Assembly: GCF_008727715.1 (NCBI RefSeq)
Contig: NZ_CP044218.1
Coordinates: 3,737,501 to 3,801,500, forward strand
Length of the DNA stretch: 64,000 bases
DNA from: Mesorhizobium terrae
GTDB lineage: Bacteria > Pseudomonadota > Alphaproteobacteria > Rhizobiales > Rhizobiaceae
Direction of reading: 5' to 3'
Within the stretch, counting starts at the first letter, position 1, and every line of letters starts with the position of its first letter. Shown piece by piece: positions 9,402 through 19,056 of this stretch. The notes beneath the pieces are model-generated. The model was not told where the DNA came from. It did no database searches and saw nothing but the letters and a program-made list of their open reading frames with translations. The translations under genes and the position numbers were made by a program.

Positions 9402-10310
9402 ATGACGCCACGCAACTACCTCGTCTACGACGTCTTCACCGGAGACAGGCTGGCCGGCAATCCGCTTGCGGTCGTGCTCGACTGCGAGGGGCTGGATCTC
9501 GAAGCGATGCAGCGCATCGCGCGTGAGTTCAATCTGTCCGAATCGGTCTTCGTGCTGCCCCCGGAGAATCCGAGGCATCGCGCCCGTGTCCGCATTTTCA
9601 CACCCGACTACGAGATGCCGTTTGCCGGTCATCCGACCGTCGGCAGCGCGATTGCCCTGGCAGAACTTGCAGAGGGCAATGGCGATGCGATCTTCGTACT
9701 CGAGGAGAACATCGGGCCTGTTCGGTGCGCGGTCAGCCACGGCGACGGCGCGACCTTCGCCGAGTTCGATCTTGCCAAACTGCCCGAGCAATTGACACTG
9801 ACGGCCGATCCCGAGGCGATCGGCGCAGCCCTTGGCCTTGGGCCGCATGAAATTGGCTTCGAGAACCATCGCGTCGCTTTTTTCAGTGCCGGCGTGCCCT
9901 ATGTGACCATCCCGGTCGCCAATTTGCAGGCCGCCGCCAAGGCGCGGCTCAACAACGAGATGTGGGCGCAGCTTGCGCCGAAAAAAAGCGATTGGGCCTT
10001 CGCCAGCCCCTATGTCTACTGCCGCGAAACGGTGAACCAGGAAAGCGCTTTCCATGTGCGCATGATCGTGCCGGGCAACCCTTCCTATGAGGATCCGGCG
10101 ACCGGTTCGGCAGCGGCGGCCTTCGCCGGTGCGATCATGCATTTCGACCGGCCTGGCGACGGCATGGCGCGTTACTGGATCGAGCAGGGGTTGGAGATGG
10201 GGCGTCCCTCGCGTATCCGCCTCGAGCTCGACGTTGCGGGCGGCAAGCTGGCGTCCGCCCGCATCGGCGGTCAGGCTGTGAAGGTCGCCGAGGGCAAGCT
10301 TCTGGTGTGA
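9402..10310 (+). CDS. PhzF family isomerase/epimerase-like protein
   Basis: This is a 302-residue PhzF-like protein with a diaminopimelate-epimerase fold. The conserved acid is Glu47 in LSESVFVLPP; the substrate loops PFAGHPTVG (near residue 76) and DPATGSAAAAFAG (near residue 232) are both present. PhzF isomerises a phenazine precursor, but most rhizobial homologues sit in genomes without phenazine genes, and none is seen here, so the substrate is unknown. The ATG at 9402 has a weak GGCAGGAA ribosome binding site. The upstream 219 bp hold no gene. Confidence 0.88.
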   Translation: MTPRNYLVYDVFTGDRLAGNPLAVVLDCEGLDLEAMQRIAREFNLSESVFVLPPENPRHRARVRIFTPDYEMPFAGHPTVGSAIALAELAEGNGDAIFVLEENIGPVRCAVSHGDGATFAEFDLAKLPEQLTLTADPEAIGAALGLGPHEIGFENHRVAFFSAGVPYVTIPVANLQAAAKARLNNEMWAQLAPKKSDWAFASPYVYCRETVNQESAFHVRMIVPGNPSYEDPATGSAAAAFAGAIMHFDRPGDGMARYWIEQGLEMGRPSRIRLELDVAGGKLASARIGGQAVKVAEGKLLV

Positions 10311-10446
10311 GCGGACACGCGCAAAAGGCGCAATCCAAGGGCATTGGAAAAGAACATCATCGATTTGTCGGGAAATGACAGGACAGGGCTGGACAGGAGC
10401 GGAAGCGGCGGCTATATGCCCGCCGACGCTGGTTTTCCAGCGGCGT

Positions 10447-10522
<76 letters not shown>

Positions 10523-10551
10523 TTTTCTCTCTTATTTATCATTGGTTTGCG

Positions 10552-10604
10552 GCCCTGCCTTCGCGCGGCAGGGCGAACTGCGGCCGACAGGTCTGGCCTG
10601 TCGG
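10552..10604. terminator. Two hairpins between tRNA-Lys and the convergent AraC gene
   Basis: Perfect stems GCCCTGCC/GGCAGGGC (10552-10574) and CCGACAGG/CCTGTCGG (10584-10604) fill the gap between convergent transcripts. Neither has a T-tract, so they may be weak bidirectional terminators or RNA 3'-end stabilisers. Confidence 0.4.
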
Positions 10605-10613
10605 CGCACCGGT

Positions 10614-11777
10614 TCACTGCCCCAGTTCGCGTAGCCACCTTTCGAATGTGGGTGTTGCCGCGCCATCGCTCTTGGTGGCCAAAGGCGGCGTGTTGGTGGC
10701 GGCTGCCTTGCGCACTTCACGCGGACTGAGGCCGAATTCGTGCGAGAAGGCACGGGTGAAATTGGCGGCGACGTCGAAGCCGGCGTCTTCGGCGATATCC
10801 AGAATACGACTGCTGTTGGTCGGGTCGCTCAACGTCGCATAGGCATCCTGCAGCCGCTTCTTGCGGATGTAGTTGAGCACGCCGCCGCTCGCTTCGAAGA
10901 GCTGGTAGAGACGGGTCCGCGAAATGCCGGCGGCTCTGGAAATGGTATCCGGGTTGAGATCGTGCGAATGAAGATTGTCGTGGACGTGGCGGTGTACCCG
11001 CTCCATCACGCCGAGCATCGATTGCGCGACCGGTTCCTTGCCGGACGAAGGCAATGAAGCAAGGCAGGTGATGAGCATGTCGCGGATCGTGTGCACGATC
11101 TTCGGCAGGTCGTCGGCAACCAGGGTCGGTAGTCTGGCCTCGACGCTGGCAATGTAGTCGATCAACAGGGTAGCGAAGTTGCCGCTCAGGATCGAGTTGT
11201 TGGCTGCGACGAGCATTCCCGCGTGTTCGGCGAACAGGTCATAGGGCATGTAGAGGAGCATGACTTCGGACTCTGTCACACGCCCGCGATAAGGATGGCC
11301 AAGAGACCGGAATGTTACCGTGCCCGAGGTGCTTTCGACCACGTGCCCGTCAACCTCCGTCCAGGCGTGGCCCCGTCGGGGAATGCCGATATACCAGTGG
11401 TCGATCGAACTCGATTTCAGTTTTGCCGCCGATCTCACATAGCGGTAAGCGGCCGCGCGCTGCTGGACAAGCAACATCTTGCCGAGATTCCAGGCCGTAT
11501 GTTCGGCGTTGAAGCCGTTCTCGGGCCTGGCGTCGTCCGGCAGAAGAACTTCGGCAATCGGGTCAAGATGCGCGCGCCACGCTGGAAACTGATCTGCGAT
11601 CGCCAGCGGCAGCGTTGAAAATCGCAGCGGCTTCAGCGCGGGTTCGGTTGGTGCAGCACGATCAGCAACTGCCCCATTGACCGGTTCGCGTGGCCAACGC
11701 CGCCTTTCGACGCCGGGTACGGATTCCGCGCCGGGCGACGTGTCTGGCCTGTTCGGTCGGTCTGAATGATCACTCAT
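10614..11777 (-). CDS. AraC family regulator, CuxR-like, of the polysaccharide locus
   Basis: This is a 387-residue regulator with an AraC-binding-like N-terminal region (about residues 45-235) and a C-terminal AraC double helix-turn-helix (about residues 265-365, including AAGISRTRLYQLFEASGG and AEDAGFDVAANFTRAFSHEFG). Near the N-terminus, ERRRWPREPV contains an RxxxR motif (R26, R30) like the c-di-GMP loop of PilZ domains. CuxR of Sinorhizobium meliloti is an AraC-type activator that binds c-di-GMP in a PilZ-like manner and switches on uxs1-uxe. The same divergent layout is seen here. I chose ATG 11777 for its GGAGGG site; upstream in-frame ATGs at 11840 and 11903 lack one. Confidence 0.82.
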   Translation of the reverse strand: MSDHSDRPNRPDTSPGAESVPGVERRRWPREPVNGAVADRAAPTEPALKPLRFSTLPLAIADQFPAWRAHLDPIAEVLLPDDARPENGFNAEHTAWNLGKMLLVQQRAAAYRYVRSAAKLKSSSIDHWYIGIPRRGHAWTEVDGHVVESTSGTVTFRSLGHPYRGRVTESEVMLLYMPYDLFAEHAGMLVAANNSILSGNFATLLIDYIASVEARLPTLVADDLPKIVHTIRDMLITCLASLPSSGKEPVAQSMLGVMERVHRHVHDNLHSHDLNPDTISRAAGISRTRLYQLFEASGGVLNYIRKKRLQDAYATLSDPTNSSRILDIAEDAGFDVAANFTRAFSHEFGLSPREVRKAAATNTPPLATKSDGAATPTFERWLRELGQ

Positions 11778-12168
11778 CCAGAGCCCTCCACCAAGCCCCC
11801 CTTCGCCGATTAAACGTCGCGACTGGTTAAAAAGTTGCATGGTCAAGAAATGTCTACGCCTGCACTCAAGATTATTAACGCTGAGTAGTTGGTCGGCAGA
11901 CATTGCTCAAATCAAATACACCCAAAAAAGGTCTCCGCGCATCACCTGCAGCAGTGGAGATATGTACTGAGCGATAATTTCTCGGATTTTGAGATAACGA
12001 CACTCAAGCATGGATATGAGTAAGTATTAAGAAACGGAAATCTAATTAACATCGTTAACATTCAGTACAAAGTTCCAGAGTTGTCCAACGAGAGTTGAGA
12101 TAAGTTTCAAGCAACGTTGTGTTTTCGGTTCGTTGCCTGACGGTGTTGCAGAGTTTTCGGAGGCGTAT
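11778..12168. promoter_or_regulatory. Divergent control region of the uxs-uxe polysaccharide operon
   Basis: This is a 391-bp region, clearly more AT-rich than its surroundings, between the AraC-type gene and the UDP-xylose synthase gene. It contains a 13-bp palindrome TTAAC-ATC-GTTAA (12046-12058) and the small inverted motif GTTG-TC-CAAC near 12084. The length and base composition suit binding of several regulators. Which sites are used cannot be told from sequence. Confidence 0.45.
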
Positions 12169-13215
12169 GTGCGTAGTCGAGCATCATATCTTCGCTCCAA
12201 TGCTGTATCAGCCCGGCGCGGCAGTCTGCAGATACGGCACGCGGAATCCTTGAAGACAATTCTCGTTGCTGGCGGCGCAGGTTTTCTTGGTTCGCATTTG
12301 TGCGAACGCCTCTTGCGAGAGGGGCATAGCGTGATCTGCGCCGACAATTTTTCCACGGGCAGAGCGGAAAACATCGGACATCTGAAGCTGCTGGGCGCTT
12401 TTACAGCGCGTCACCACGACATCATTGCTCCGCTCGATGCCGAGGTCGACGAGATTTACAATCTTGCCTGCCCAGCCTCGCCTCGGCACTACCAGGCAGA
12501 TCCCATCCACACCACCAAGACCTGCGTGCTCGGCTCATTGAACCTTCTTGAGCTCGCCGCGCGGTCCGGGGCGCGTATCTTCCAGGCGTCGACCTCCGAG
12601 GTCTATGGCGACCCCAATGTGCATCCGCAGGTCGAGGCCTATTGGGGCAACGTCAATCCATTCGGGTCGCGCTCCTGCTACGACGAGGGCAAGCGCTGCG
12701 CGGAAACGCTGTTTCACGATTTCAACGCGGTGCACGGTGTCGAAATCAAGGTCGTGCGCATCTTCAATACCTACGGGCCGCGCATGCGGTCCGACGATGG
12801 CCGCGTGGTTTCGAATTTCATCGTCCAGGCGCTGCGTGGCGAAGACATCACCGTCTATGGCGACGGCTCGCAGACGCGCTCGTTCTGCTTCGTCGACGAC
12901 CTGATCGACGGCTTCCTGCGCATGATGGCCTCGCCGGCGTCGCTGACTGGACCCGTCAATCTCGGCAACCCCGCAGAGTTCACCGTCGGTGAACTCGCTG
13001 AACTGGTCCTCGACTTGACCGGCTCCCGTTCGAAGATCGTCCGTCGTCCGCTGCCGGCCGACGATCCGCGCCAGCGGCGCCCCGACATTTCGCAGGCCAC
13101 CCGTGATCTTGGCTGGCACCCGAATGTGCCTCTCGCCGACGGGCTGAAGCAGACCATCGCCTATTTCGACGGCCTTCTCTCAGCCAAGGGGCGCAAGCTT
13201 GCCGAGGTGGCGTGA
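12169..13215 (+). CDS. uxs: UDP-glucuronate decarboxylase / UDP-xylose synthase
   Basis: This is an extended SDR enzyme that converts UDP-glucuronate to UDP-xylose with bound NAD+. The Rossmann motif [12 protein letters not shown] follows TILVA. The UXS hallmarks [19 protein letters not shown], the catalytic SCYDEGKR (Tyr-x-x-x-Lys) and [10 protein letters not shown] are all present. I place the start at GTG 12169, five bases after GGAGG (348 residues); a TTG at 12250 would trim the protein to just the fold. It overlaps the next gene by TGATG. It is the first gene of the polysaccharide operon. Confidence 0.88.
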   Translation: MRSRASYLRSNAVSARRGSLQIRHAESLKTILVAGGAGFLGSHLCERLLREGHSVICADNFSTGRAENIGHLKLLGAFTARHHDIIAPLDAEVDEIYNLACPASPRHYQADPIHTTKTCVLGSLNLLELAARSGARIFQASTSEVYGDPNVHPQVEAYWGNVNPFGSRSCYDEGKRCAETLFHDFNAVHGVEIKVVRIFNTYGPRMRSDDGRVVSNFIVQALRGEDITVYGDGSQTRSFCFVDDLIDGFLRMMASPASLTGPVNLGNPAEFTVGELAELVLDLTGSRSKIVRRPLPADDPRQRRPDISQATRDLGWHPNVPLADGLKQTIAYFDGLLSAKGRKLAEVA

Positions 13216-14201
13216 TGTCGGTCCAGCGTATCCTTGTTACCGGCGGGGCCGGTTACATCGGCAGCCACACAGCCAAATTGCTGCGGTCGCGTGGGCTGGA
13301 ACCGATCGTCTACGACAACCTGGCAACGGGCAATCGTGTCTCGGTACGCTGGGGTCCGTTCATCCATGGCGACGTGCTCGACACGGTGCATCTGGCACGC
13401 ACGATCACCCAGCAGAAGCCGGCCGCGATCATCCATTTCGCCGCCTCGGCCTATGTCGGCGAGTCCGTGAAGGAGCCGTCGAAATATTACCGCAACAATG
13501 TCGCGGGTACGCTCTCGCTCCTTGATGCCTGCCTGCAGGCGGGGGTCGACAAGATCATCTTCTCATCGAGCTGCGCCACCTATGGCGTGCCGGCCGTGCT
13601 GCCGATCGCCGAGACGACGCCGCAGGTTCCGATCAACCCCTACGGCAAGACCAAGCTGATCGCCGAACATATGCTGGCCGACTATGCGGCGGCATTCGGC
13701 CTGCGCTACGTGGCGCTGCGCTATTTCAACGCCTGTGGGGCCGACCCAGAAGGCGAATTGGGCGAATGGCATGACCCCGAGACCCATCTCATTCCGCGGG
13801 CATTGCTGGCCGCCGCCGGCCGCATCGAACGGCTGGATGTGTTCGGCGACGACTACGATACCGCCGACGGCACCTGCGTACGCGACTATATCCATGTCAG
13901 CGACCTCGCCTGGGCGCATGTGCTCGCCTACGAACATCTGGTGCGGGGCGGGGATAACATCGCCGTCAATCTCGGTACCGGCCACGGGTCGTCGGTTCTC
14001 GAAATCCTCGAGACCATAGATCGGGTCACAGGGCACAGCGTCCCCATCGCCATCCATCCGCGTCGCGCCGGTGATCCACCGGCTCTCTACGCCGACCCAC
14101 ACCTCGCCCGCGCCACGCTCGGTTTCTCACCCCAATATTCGGACCTTGAGACGATCGTGCGGACGGCCGCCCGGTTCTTCGGCCTGGAGGCGCAGCCATG
14201 A
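13215..14201 (+). CDS. uxe: UDP-sugar 4-epimerase (UDP-xylose 4-epimerase-like, GalE family)
   Basis: This is a 328-residue GalE-family epimerase with NAD-binding GGAGYIGSH, YDNLATGN, the SSSCATYG serine and the NPYGKTK Tyr-x-x-x-Lys. By sequence alone it would be called UDP-glucose 4-epimerase. The position between UDP-xylose synthase and the glycosyltransferase matches Uxe of Sinorhizobium meliloti, which converts UDP-xylose to UDP-L-arabinose, so that role is preferred. The start ATG overlaps the upstream stop (TGATG), and the stop overlaps the next start (ATGA). Confidence 0.82.
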   Translation: MSVQRILVTGGAGYIGSHTAKLLRSRGLEPIVYDNLATGNRVSVRWGPFIHGDVLDTVHLARTITQQKPAAIIHFAASAYVGESVKEPSKYYRNNVAGTLSLLDACLQAGVDKIIFSSSCATYGVPAVLPIAETTPQVPINPYGKTKLIAEHMLADYAAAFGLRYVALRYFNACGADPEGELGEWHDPETHLIPRALLAAAGRIERLDVFGDDYDTADGTCVRDYIHVSDLAWAHVLAYEHLVRGGDNIAVNLGTGHGSSVLEILETIDRVTGHSVPIAIHPRRAGDPPALYADPHLARATLGFSPQYSDLETIVRTAARFFGLEAQP

Positions 14202-16045
14202 CGACGCGCCTGGCCAACGACAATCTGCGAGGCTGGCCAACGGTCGAGCCGCTCATGGTGCCGGTCGTGACCGGTCTGCGGCGGATGGAGTATTTCGCCG
14301 GCGTGGCGCTTTGGCTCGGGGCTTTGGCCTATTTCTGGGTTTGGTGGCTGGCGCCGGTGCATCATTTCAGCCTGTTCGGCACGGTCTTGACCACCTGCGA
14401 GCTGGCCTGGATCACGCTGATCCCCGGATACTTCATGGCCGTCTTCGCTTTTGCCAGGAAGCCCACCGGGCCGCTTCGGATACCGCAGGGCAGCCGTGTC
14501 GCCATGGTGGTAACCAAAGCGCCGTCCGAGCCATTCCAGGTGGTCGCACAGACGCTGCGCGCCATGCTCGCACAGACAGTGCCGCACGATACATGGCTGG
14601 CCGACGAAGATCCGTCGTCCGAAACCATCGACTGGTGTCGCCGTCACAGCGTCTACGTTTCGACCCGCCGTGGGCGCAGCGATTATCATCGTCCAACGTG
14701 GCCGCGCCGCACGCGCTGCAAGGAAGGCAATCTCGCCTTCTTCTATGATCACTACGGCTATTATTATTACGACTTCGTCGCGCAGCTCGACGCCGATCAC
14801 GTGCCCGAACCGGATTATCTCTGGCACATGTTGCGGCCCTTCGCCGATCCGGCGGTTGGCTATGTGTCCGCACCGAGCATCTGTGACAGCAATGCCAACC
14901 AGAGTTGGTCGGCGCGCGGCCGCCTCTATGCGGAAGCAAGCATGCACGGCGCCTTGCAGGCCGGTTACAATGGCGGTTTCGCTCCCCTTTGCATCGGATC
15001 GCACTACGCGGTGCGCACGCGGGCGCTCAAGGAGATTGGCGGTCTTGGACCGGAACTGGCCGAGGATCATTCGACCACGCTGATGATGAACGCGCATGGC
15101 TGGCGCGGCGTGCATGCGCTGGATGCCATCGCGCATGGCGATGGCCCCAGCACCTTCGGCGATCTGGTGACGCAGGAATTCCAGTGGTCGCGTAGCCTGG
15201 TCATGCTGCTTCTGCAATATTCGCCGACCTATGTGCCGCGGCTGCCGTTGCGGCTGCGCTTCCAGTTCCTGTTTTCGCAGGTCTGGTATCCGCTGTTTGC
15301 CACCTTCATGCTGCTTTTGGTGGCGACGCCGATCATCGCACTGCTGCGCGGAGAAAACTTCGTCGCGGTGACCTATCCCGATTTCCTGACGCATTTCATG
15401 CCGCTGTCGCTGCTGCTGGTCGGCCTATCCTATCGCTGGCGCGCGACGCGCAGCTTCCGTCCGATCGACGGCAAGATCCTGTGCTGGGAGAACGCGCTGT
15501 TCCTGTTGGCGCGCTGGCCCTGGGCGTTTGCCGGATGCATCGCCGCCTTGCGGGATTGGCTCACCGGCACGGTTGTCGATTTCCGCGTCACCCCGAAGGG
15601 CACTTCCGACGTCGATCCGTTGCCGTTCCGTGTCTATGCGCCCTACGTGGTGGTCGCGCTGGCCTCGATCCTGCCGGTTCTGCTGGTGAAGGACGCCGGC
15701 GCCAGCCGCGGCTTCTACCTGTTCGCCATCGTCAACAGCCTGCTCTACACGGTGCTGACCCTGGTCATCCTGTACCGGCACGAGCGCGAGAACCGGGTGC
15801 GGGCGGGCAGTCGCTTCCATCGCCCCGCGATCGCGGCTGGTCTCCTGTCGATGATCGTGCTGCCGGGCGTCGCTACGGCCGAGCACGGTCGTGAGAGCAT
15901 CGAGGTGCTGGTCTGGGGTTCGGGTCGTCTACAGCTTTTCGACGAACGCTATTCGGCGGCCGGGGCGGGCGTTGGGCGAACCGCGCTGCGCACCACCGTT
16001 TTCAACCCGCATTGGCAATCGACGTCATCGGATCAACTGAACTGA
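14198..16045 (+). CDS. Membrane glycosyltransferase family 2 (cellulose-synthase-like)
   Basis: This is a 615-residue inner-membrane glycosyltransferase. Two membrane segments near residues 30-90 precede a cytoplasmic GT-A domain with LADEDPS, the metal-binding DADH (near residue 200), the acceptor-side EDHST (near residue 290) and QEFQWSRS, which replaces the usual QxxRW of processive synthases. Five or more membrane segments follow. The layout suggests polymerisation coupled to export. Within the operon it is the only polymerase candidate and would use UDP-arabinose, UDP-xylose or a related sugar. The last 70 residues are not assigned. Confidence 0.82.
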   Translation: MTTRLANDNLRGWPTVEPLMVPVVTGLRRMEYFAGVALWLGALAYFWVWWLAPVHHFSLFGTVLTTCELAWITLIPGYFMAVFAFARKPTGPLRIPQGSRVAMVVTKAPSEPFQVVAQTLRAMLAQTVPHDTWLADEDPSSETIDWCRRHSVYVSTRRGRSDYHRPTWPRRTRCKEGNLAFFYDHYGYYYYDFVAQLDADHVPEPDYLWHMLRPFADPAVGYVSAPSICDSNANQSWSARGRLYAEASMHGALQAGYNGGFAPLCIGSHYAVRTRALKEIGGLGPELAEDHSTTLMMNAHGWRGVHALDAIAHGDGPSTFGDLVTQEFQWSRSLVMLLLQYSPTYVPRLPLRLRFQFLFSQVWYPLFATFMLLLVATPIIALLRGENFVAVTYPDFLTHFMPLSLLLVGLSYRWRATRSFRPIDGKILCWENALFLLARWPWAFAGCIAALRDWLTGTVVDFRVTPKGTSDVDPLPFRVYAPYVVVALASILPVLLVKDAGASRGFYLFAIVNSLLYTVLTLVILYRHERENRVRAGSRFHRPAIAAGLLSMIVLPGVATAEHGRESIEVLVWGSGRLQLFDERYSAAGAGVGRTALRTTVFNPHWQSTSSDQLN

Positions 16046-16077
16046 GCAAGCAGAGGCGCCGCAAGGCGATAGACACC

Positions 16078-17469
16078 ATGAAGATCGCGGTCATCGGAAC
16101 AGGTTATGTCGGTCTCGTCAGCGGGACATGCTTCGCCGAATGGGGTCACGATGTTGTTTGCGTCGACAAGAACGCCGACAAGATCAGTCGCATCAACAAC
16201 GGGCAGTTGCCGATCTACGAGCCGGATCTCGATATCCTGGTGGCCCGCAACCGCGAAGCGGATCGGCTGTCCTTCACCTGCGATCTGGCCTCTGCCATCA
16301 CCAATGCACAGGTCGTGTTCATCGCGGTCGGTACACCGTCCCGCGTCGGGCAGGGCGATGCCGACCTCTCCTTCGTCTACATGGCGGCGCGCGAGATGGC
16401 ACCGTTCCTGGCCGAAGGTGCGGTCGTGGCGGTCAAGTCCACCGTTCCGGTCGGCACTGGCGACGCGGTGGAGAAGATCATCGCCAGTGTCTGCCGGCGC
16501 GGCTCGTTCTCGGTCGCGTCCAATCCGGAGTTCCTGCGCGAGGGCGTGGCGATCGGCGATTTCCTGAAGCCCGATCGTGTCGTCATCGGCGCCGAGGACG
16601 GTCGCGCACGGGCGGTGATGCTGGCGCTCTATCGTGAACCGCTCGGGTCAACGCCGCTGGTCGTCACCGACCGGTGCACCGCCGAACTGATCAAATACGC
16701 AGCCAACGCTTTTCTCGCCACCAAGATCACCTTCATCAACGAACTGGCGGATCTGTGCGAGAGAGTCGGCAGCAATGTCGGCGAACTGGCACTCGGCATC
16801 GGCCTCGACAAGCGCATCGGCAACAGCTTCCTGAACGCCGGGCCGGGCTATGGCGGCTCGTGTTTCCCGAAGGATACGTTGGCGCTGCTGCGTATCGCGC
16901 AGGACTATGGCGTGGTGTTGCGCATCGTCGAGGAGACCATCGTCGCCAACGAAGCCCGCAAGCGCAAGATGGCGCTCAAGGTTGTCGACGCGGTCGGTGG
17001 CGACGTCGATGGCCAGACCATTGCGGTTCTGGGCCTCACCTTCAAACCCGACACCGACGACATGCGCGAAGCGCCGGCGGTGCCGCTGATCGAAACGCTG
17101 CAGCGTTACGGCGCAACCGTGCGCGGTTACGATCCGGTCGGGAACGAGAATGCCAGTTGCGTTCTGGAAAATGTCGCGCTGGTCGACGATCCCTATGAAT
17201 GCGCGCGTGACGCCGATGCGGTCGTCGTCGTCACCGAATGGGACAGCATCCGCCGCATCGATCTTAGCCGTCTCAGGCGCGTGATGCGCAGGCCTGTCCT
17301 TGTCGATCTGCGCAGCGCCTTCGAGCCAGGCGCCGCGTCGGCCGCAGGGTTTCGGGTTTCGACCATCGGCCAACGTCCCGAGCGGGCCGAGCGCCTCAAT
17401 CTGCTGACGGACGACGTGGATCGCGACACCTCGCGCCAGATCCGGTCCCGCCAGGTACGTGGAAAGTGA
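16078..17469 (+). CDS. ugd: UDP-glucose 6-dehydrogenase
   Basis: This is a 463-residue enzyme that oxidises UDP-glucose to UDP-glucuronate with two NAD+. The N-terminal MKIAVIGTGYVGLVSGTCFA binds NAD. The active-site Cys is in GYGGSCFPKDTLAL near residue 260, and TFKPDTDDMREAP in the C-terminal domain is typical. Its product feeds the UDP-xylose synthase encoded in the same operon. The ATG at 16078 fits the conserved start; an upstream in-frame ATG at 16012 would overlap the glycosyltransferase. Confidence 0.93.
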   Translation: MKIAVIGTGYVGLVSGTCFAEWGHDVVCVDKNADKISRINNGQLPIYEPDLDILVARNREADRLSFTCDLASAITNAQVVFIAVGTPSRVGQGDADLSFVYMAAREMAPFLAEGAVVAVKSTVPVGTGDAVEKIIASVCRRGSFSVASNPEFLREGVAIGDFLKPDRVVIGAEDGRARAVMLALYREPLGSTPLVVTDRCTAELIKYAANAFLATKITFINELADLCERVGSNVGELALGIGLDKRIGNSFLNAGPGYGGSCFPKDTLALLRIAQDYGVVLRIVEETIVANEARKRKMALKVVDAVGGDVDGQTIAVLGLTFKPDTDDMREAPAVPLIETLQRYGATVRGYDPVGNENASCVLENVALVDDPYECARDADAVVVVTEWDSIRRIDLSRLRRVMRRPVLVDLRSAFEPGAASAAGFRVSTIGQRPERAERLNLLTDDVDRDTSRQIRSRQVRGK

Positions 17470-17476
17470 GGTTCAC

Positions 17477-18049
17477 ATGGACAATCATTCCATCACCTGG
17501 TCCCTGACGCGCCACGGCCTCCTGGCCGGCTTCGGCATTGCGATGTACTGCGGCTCGGCCCGGGCCGAAGAGCCAGTCGTGGTGCCGGCGCAGGCGCGCA
17601 CCATGACTGCGCTCGACCTCTACGACCTCTATCGCGACAAGACCTGGCAATGGCCGGACGGCGCCGGCCGCATGCAAGACAGGGGTCGTCTCTTCAGGGC
17701 CTGGTCCGGCACTGGCGACAACGCAAGCTGGGCCGAAGGTCGCTGGGTACTCACCAATGACGGGCAGATGTGCCTGAGGGCCGTGTGGCACGGTCCGACC
17801 GGCGCCTCTCCCGACAAGACATGCTTCCGCCACAAGATCGATGAGGGCACGATCTATCAGAAGAAGGAGCCTTCCGGCGCCTGGTACGTGTTCAAGCACG
17901 CGGTGCCGGACAAAGACGACGAGTATGGCAAGCTCGTCGAACAGGACACGGTAAGCGCCAAGGTCATGGCCAACCGGCCGGTGGCGCAGGCCGTGCTTAC
18001 CCCGGAACATGCACCGTTGCCGACCGCAGCGCCGGCAGGTGCTTATTGA
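17477..18049 (+). CDS. Secreted DUF995 protein (first copy)
   Basis: This is a 190-residue exported protein. A hydrophobic N-terminus ends near ARAEE, followed by a DUF995-type domain with LYDLYRDKTWQW, WSGTGDNASWAEGRW and paired cysteines in MCLRAVWHG and KTCFRHK, suggesting one disulphide bond in the periplasm. The ATG at 17477 follows GTGAGG and overlaps nothing. Function is unknown. It lies between ugd and a GH26-like gene, and a second DUF995 gene follows, so it is probably an envelope factor of the polysaccharide system. Confidence 0.75.
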   Translation: MDNHSITWSLTRHGLLAGFGIAMYCGSARAEEPVVVPAQARTMTALDLYDLYRDKTWQWPDGAGRMQDRGRLFRAWSGTGDNASWAEGRWVLTNDGQMCLRAVWHGPTGASPDKTCFRHKIDEGTIYQKKEPSGAWYVFKHAVPDKDDEYGKLVEQDTVSAKVMANRPVAQAVLTPEHAPLPTAAPAGAY

Positions 18050-18064
18050 GATCGGAGAACGACG

Positions 18065-19027
18065 ATGAACAGGAAACTCGCGGCCATCGCGCTTTCATGC
18101 GTGGGGCTAATCGCATCGGGAGCGGTCATGGCGGCCAGCAACCTGCCGCTTGGTATCCCGAAGAACAACTCCGCCACGGCAACCATGCCGTCGGACAAGC
18201 GTCCGGTGATCACGCCCACATCCATCGGCTTCGGGGCCTATGATCCCTATGGCGACTTCGGCAGCGATTCCAGCTCGAAGATCGAGCATCTCTTCCTGCC
18301 GTGGGAGGATGTCGATCTGGGCACGCTGGCGGTTGCCGACGCCTATGCGCAGCAGCGGGGTCGCTCGCTGCTGATATCGGTGGAGCCGTGGTCGTGGTCG
18401 CCGCACTGGCGTGTCACTTCGCGGCAATTGCTTCACAGCATCCTGAACGGCGAACGCGATTCCTACATGGCGGCGGTCTGTTCGGAAGCCGCGACGCTCA
18501 AGAGCCCGGTGACGATCCGCTGGGCGCAGGAGATGGACGAGACCAGCAACCAGTTCTCTTGGGCGCACTGGCCGCCGGCCGACTATGTGACTGCCTACAA
18601 GCGCATGGTCACGATTTGCCGTCAGCACATCAAGACGGCCAAATATATGTGGTCGCCGAAAGGCAATGAGGGTCTCGAAGCCTTCTATCCGGGCGACGAT
18701 TTTGTCGACGTCATCGGTCTGTCGGTGTTCGGTTATCAACCCTTCGACCGGGACAAGGTCGGTCACGACACCACTTTCGTCGAGCAGATGGAGCCGAAAT
18801 ACAACCGCGTCAAAGGTTTCGGCAAACCGGTGGTGGTGGCGGAACTGGGATACGAAGGCGATGACCACTATGTGCGCGACTGGGCCGAAAGCGTCGCCAA
18901 GACCTATCCGCAATTCCCCGAGTTGACCGATATCGTCTACTTCGACGACCGCGAGGTCTATCCGTGGCCCGACGGTTATGGGTTGCCCAACTGGCGCGTC
19001 GTGCACACGCAGCAGGCAGCGAACTGA
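18065..19027 (+). CDS. Secreted glycoside hydrolase, GH26-like
   Basis: This is a 320-residue protein with a signal peptide (cleavage near VMAAS) and a TIM-barrel glycosidase domain resembling GH26 (beta-mannanase type). The likely acid/base Glu lies in IRWAQEMDETSNQFSW (family norm HEMN; here Q replaces H). The likely nucleophile Glu is in VVVAELGYEG near residue 263. DVIGLSVFGYQ is a typical barrel strand. As the only hydrolase in a polysaccharide operon it probably trims or releases the polymer outside the cytoplasm. The actual glycosidic bond is not known. Confidence 0.78.
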   Translation: MNRKLAAIALSCVGLIASGAVMAASNLPLGIPKNNSATATMPSDKRPVITPTSIGFGAYDPYGDFGSDSSSKIEHLFLPWEDVDLGTLAVADAYAQQRGRSLLISVEPWSWSPHWRVTSRQLLHSILNGERDSYMAAVCSEAATLKSPVTIRWAQEMDETSNQFSWAHWPPADYVTAYKRMVTICRQHIKTAKYMWSPKGNEGLEAFYPGDDFVDVIGLSVFGYQPFDRDKVGHDTTFVEQMEPKYNRVKGFGKPVVVAELGYEGDDHYVRDWAESVAKTYPQFPELTDIVYFDDREVYPWPDGYGLPNWRVVHTQQAAN

Positions 19028-19056
19028 ACCAGGGTGGAAGCGCGGGAGGAAAGGTT

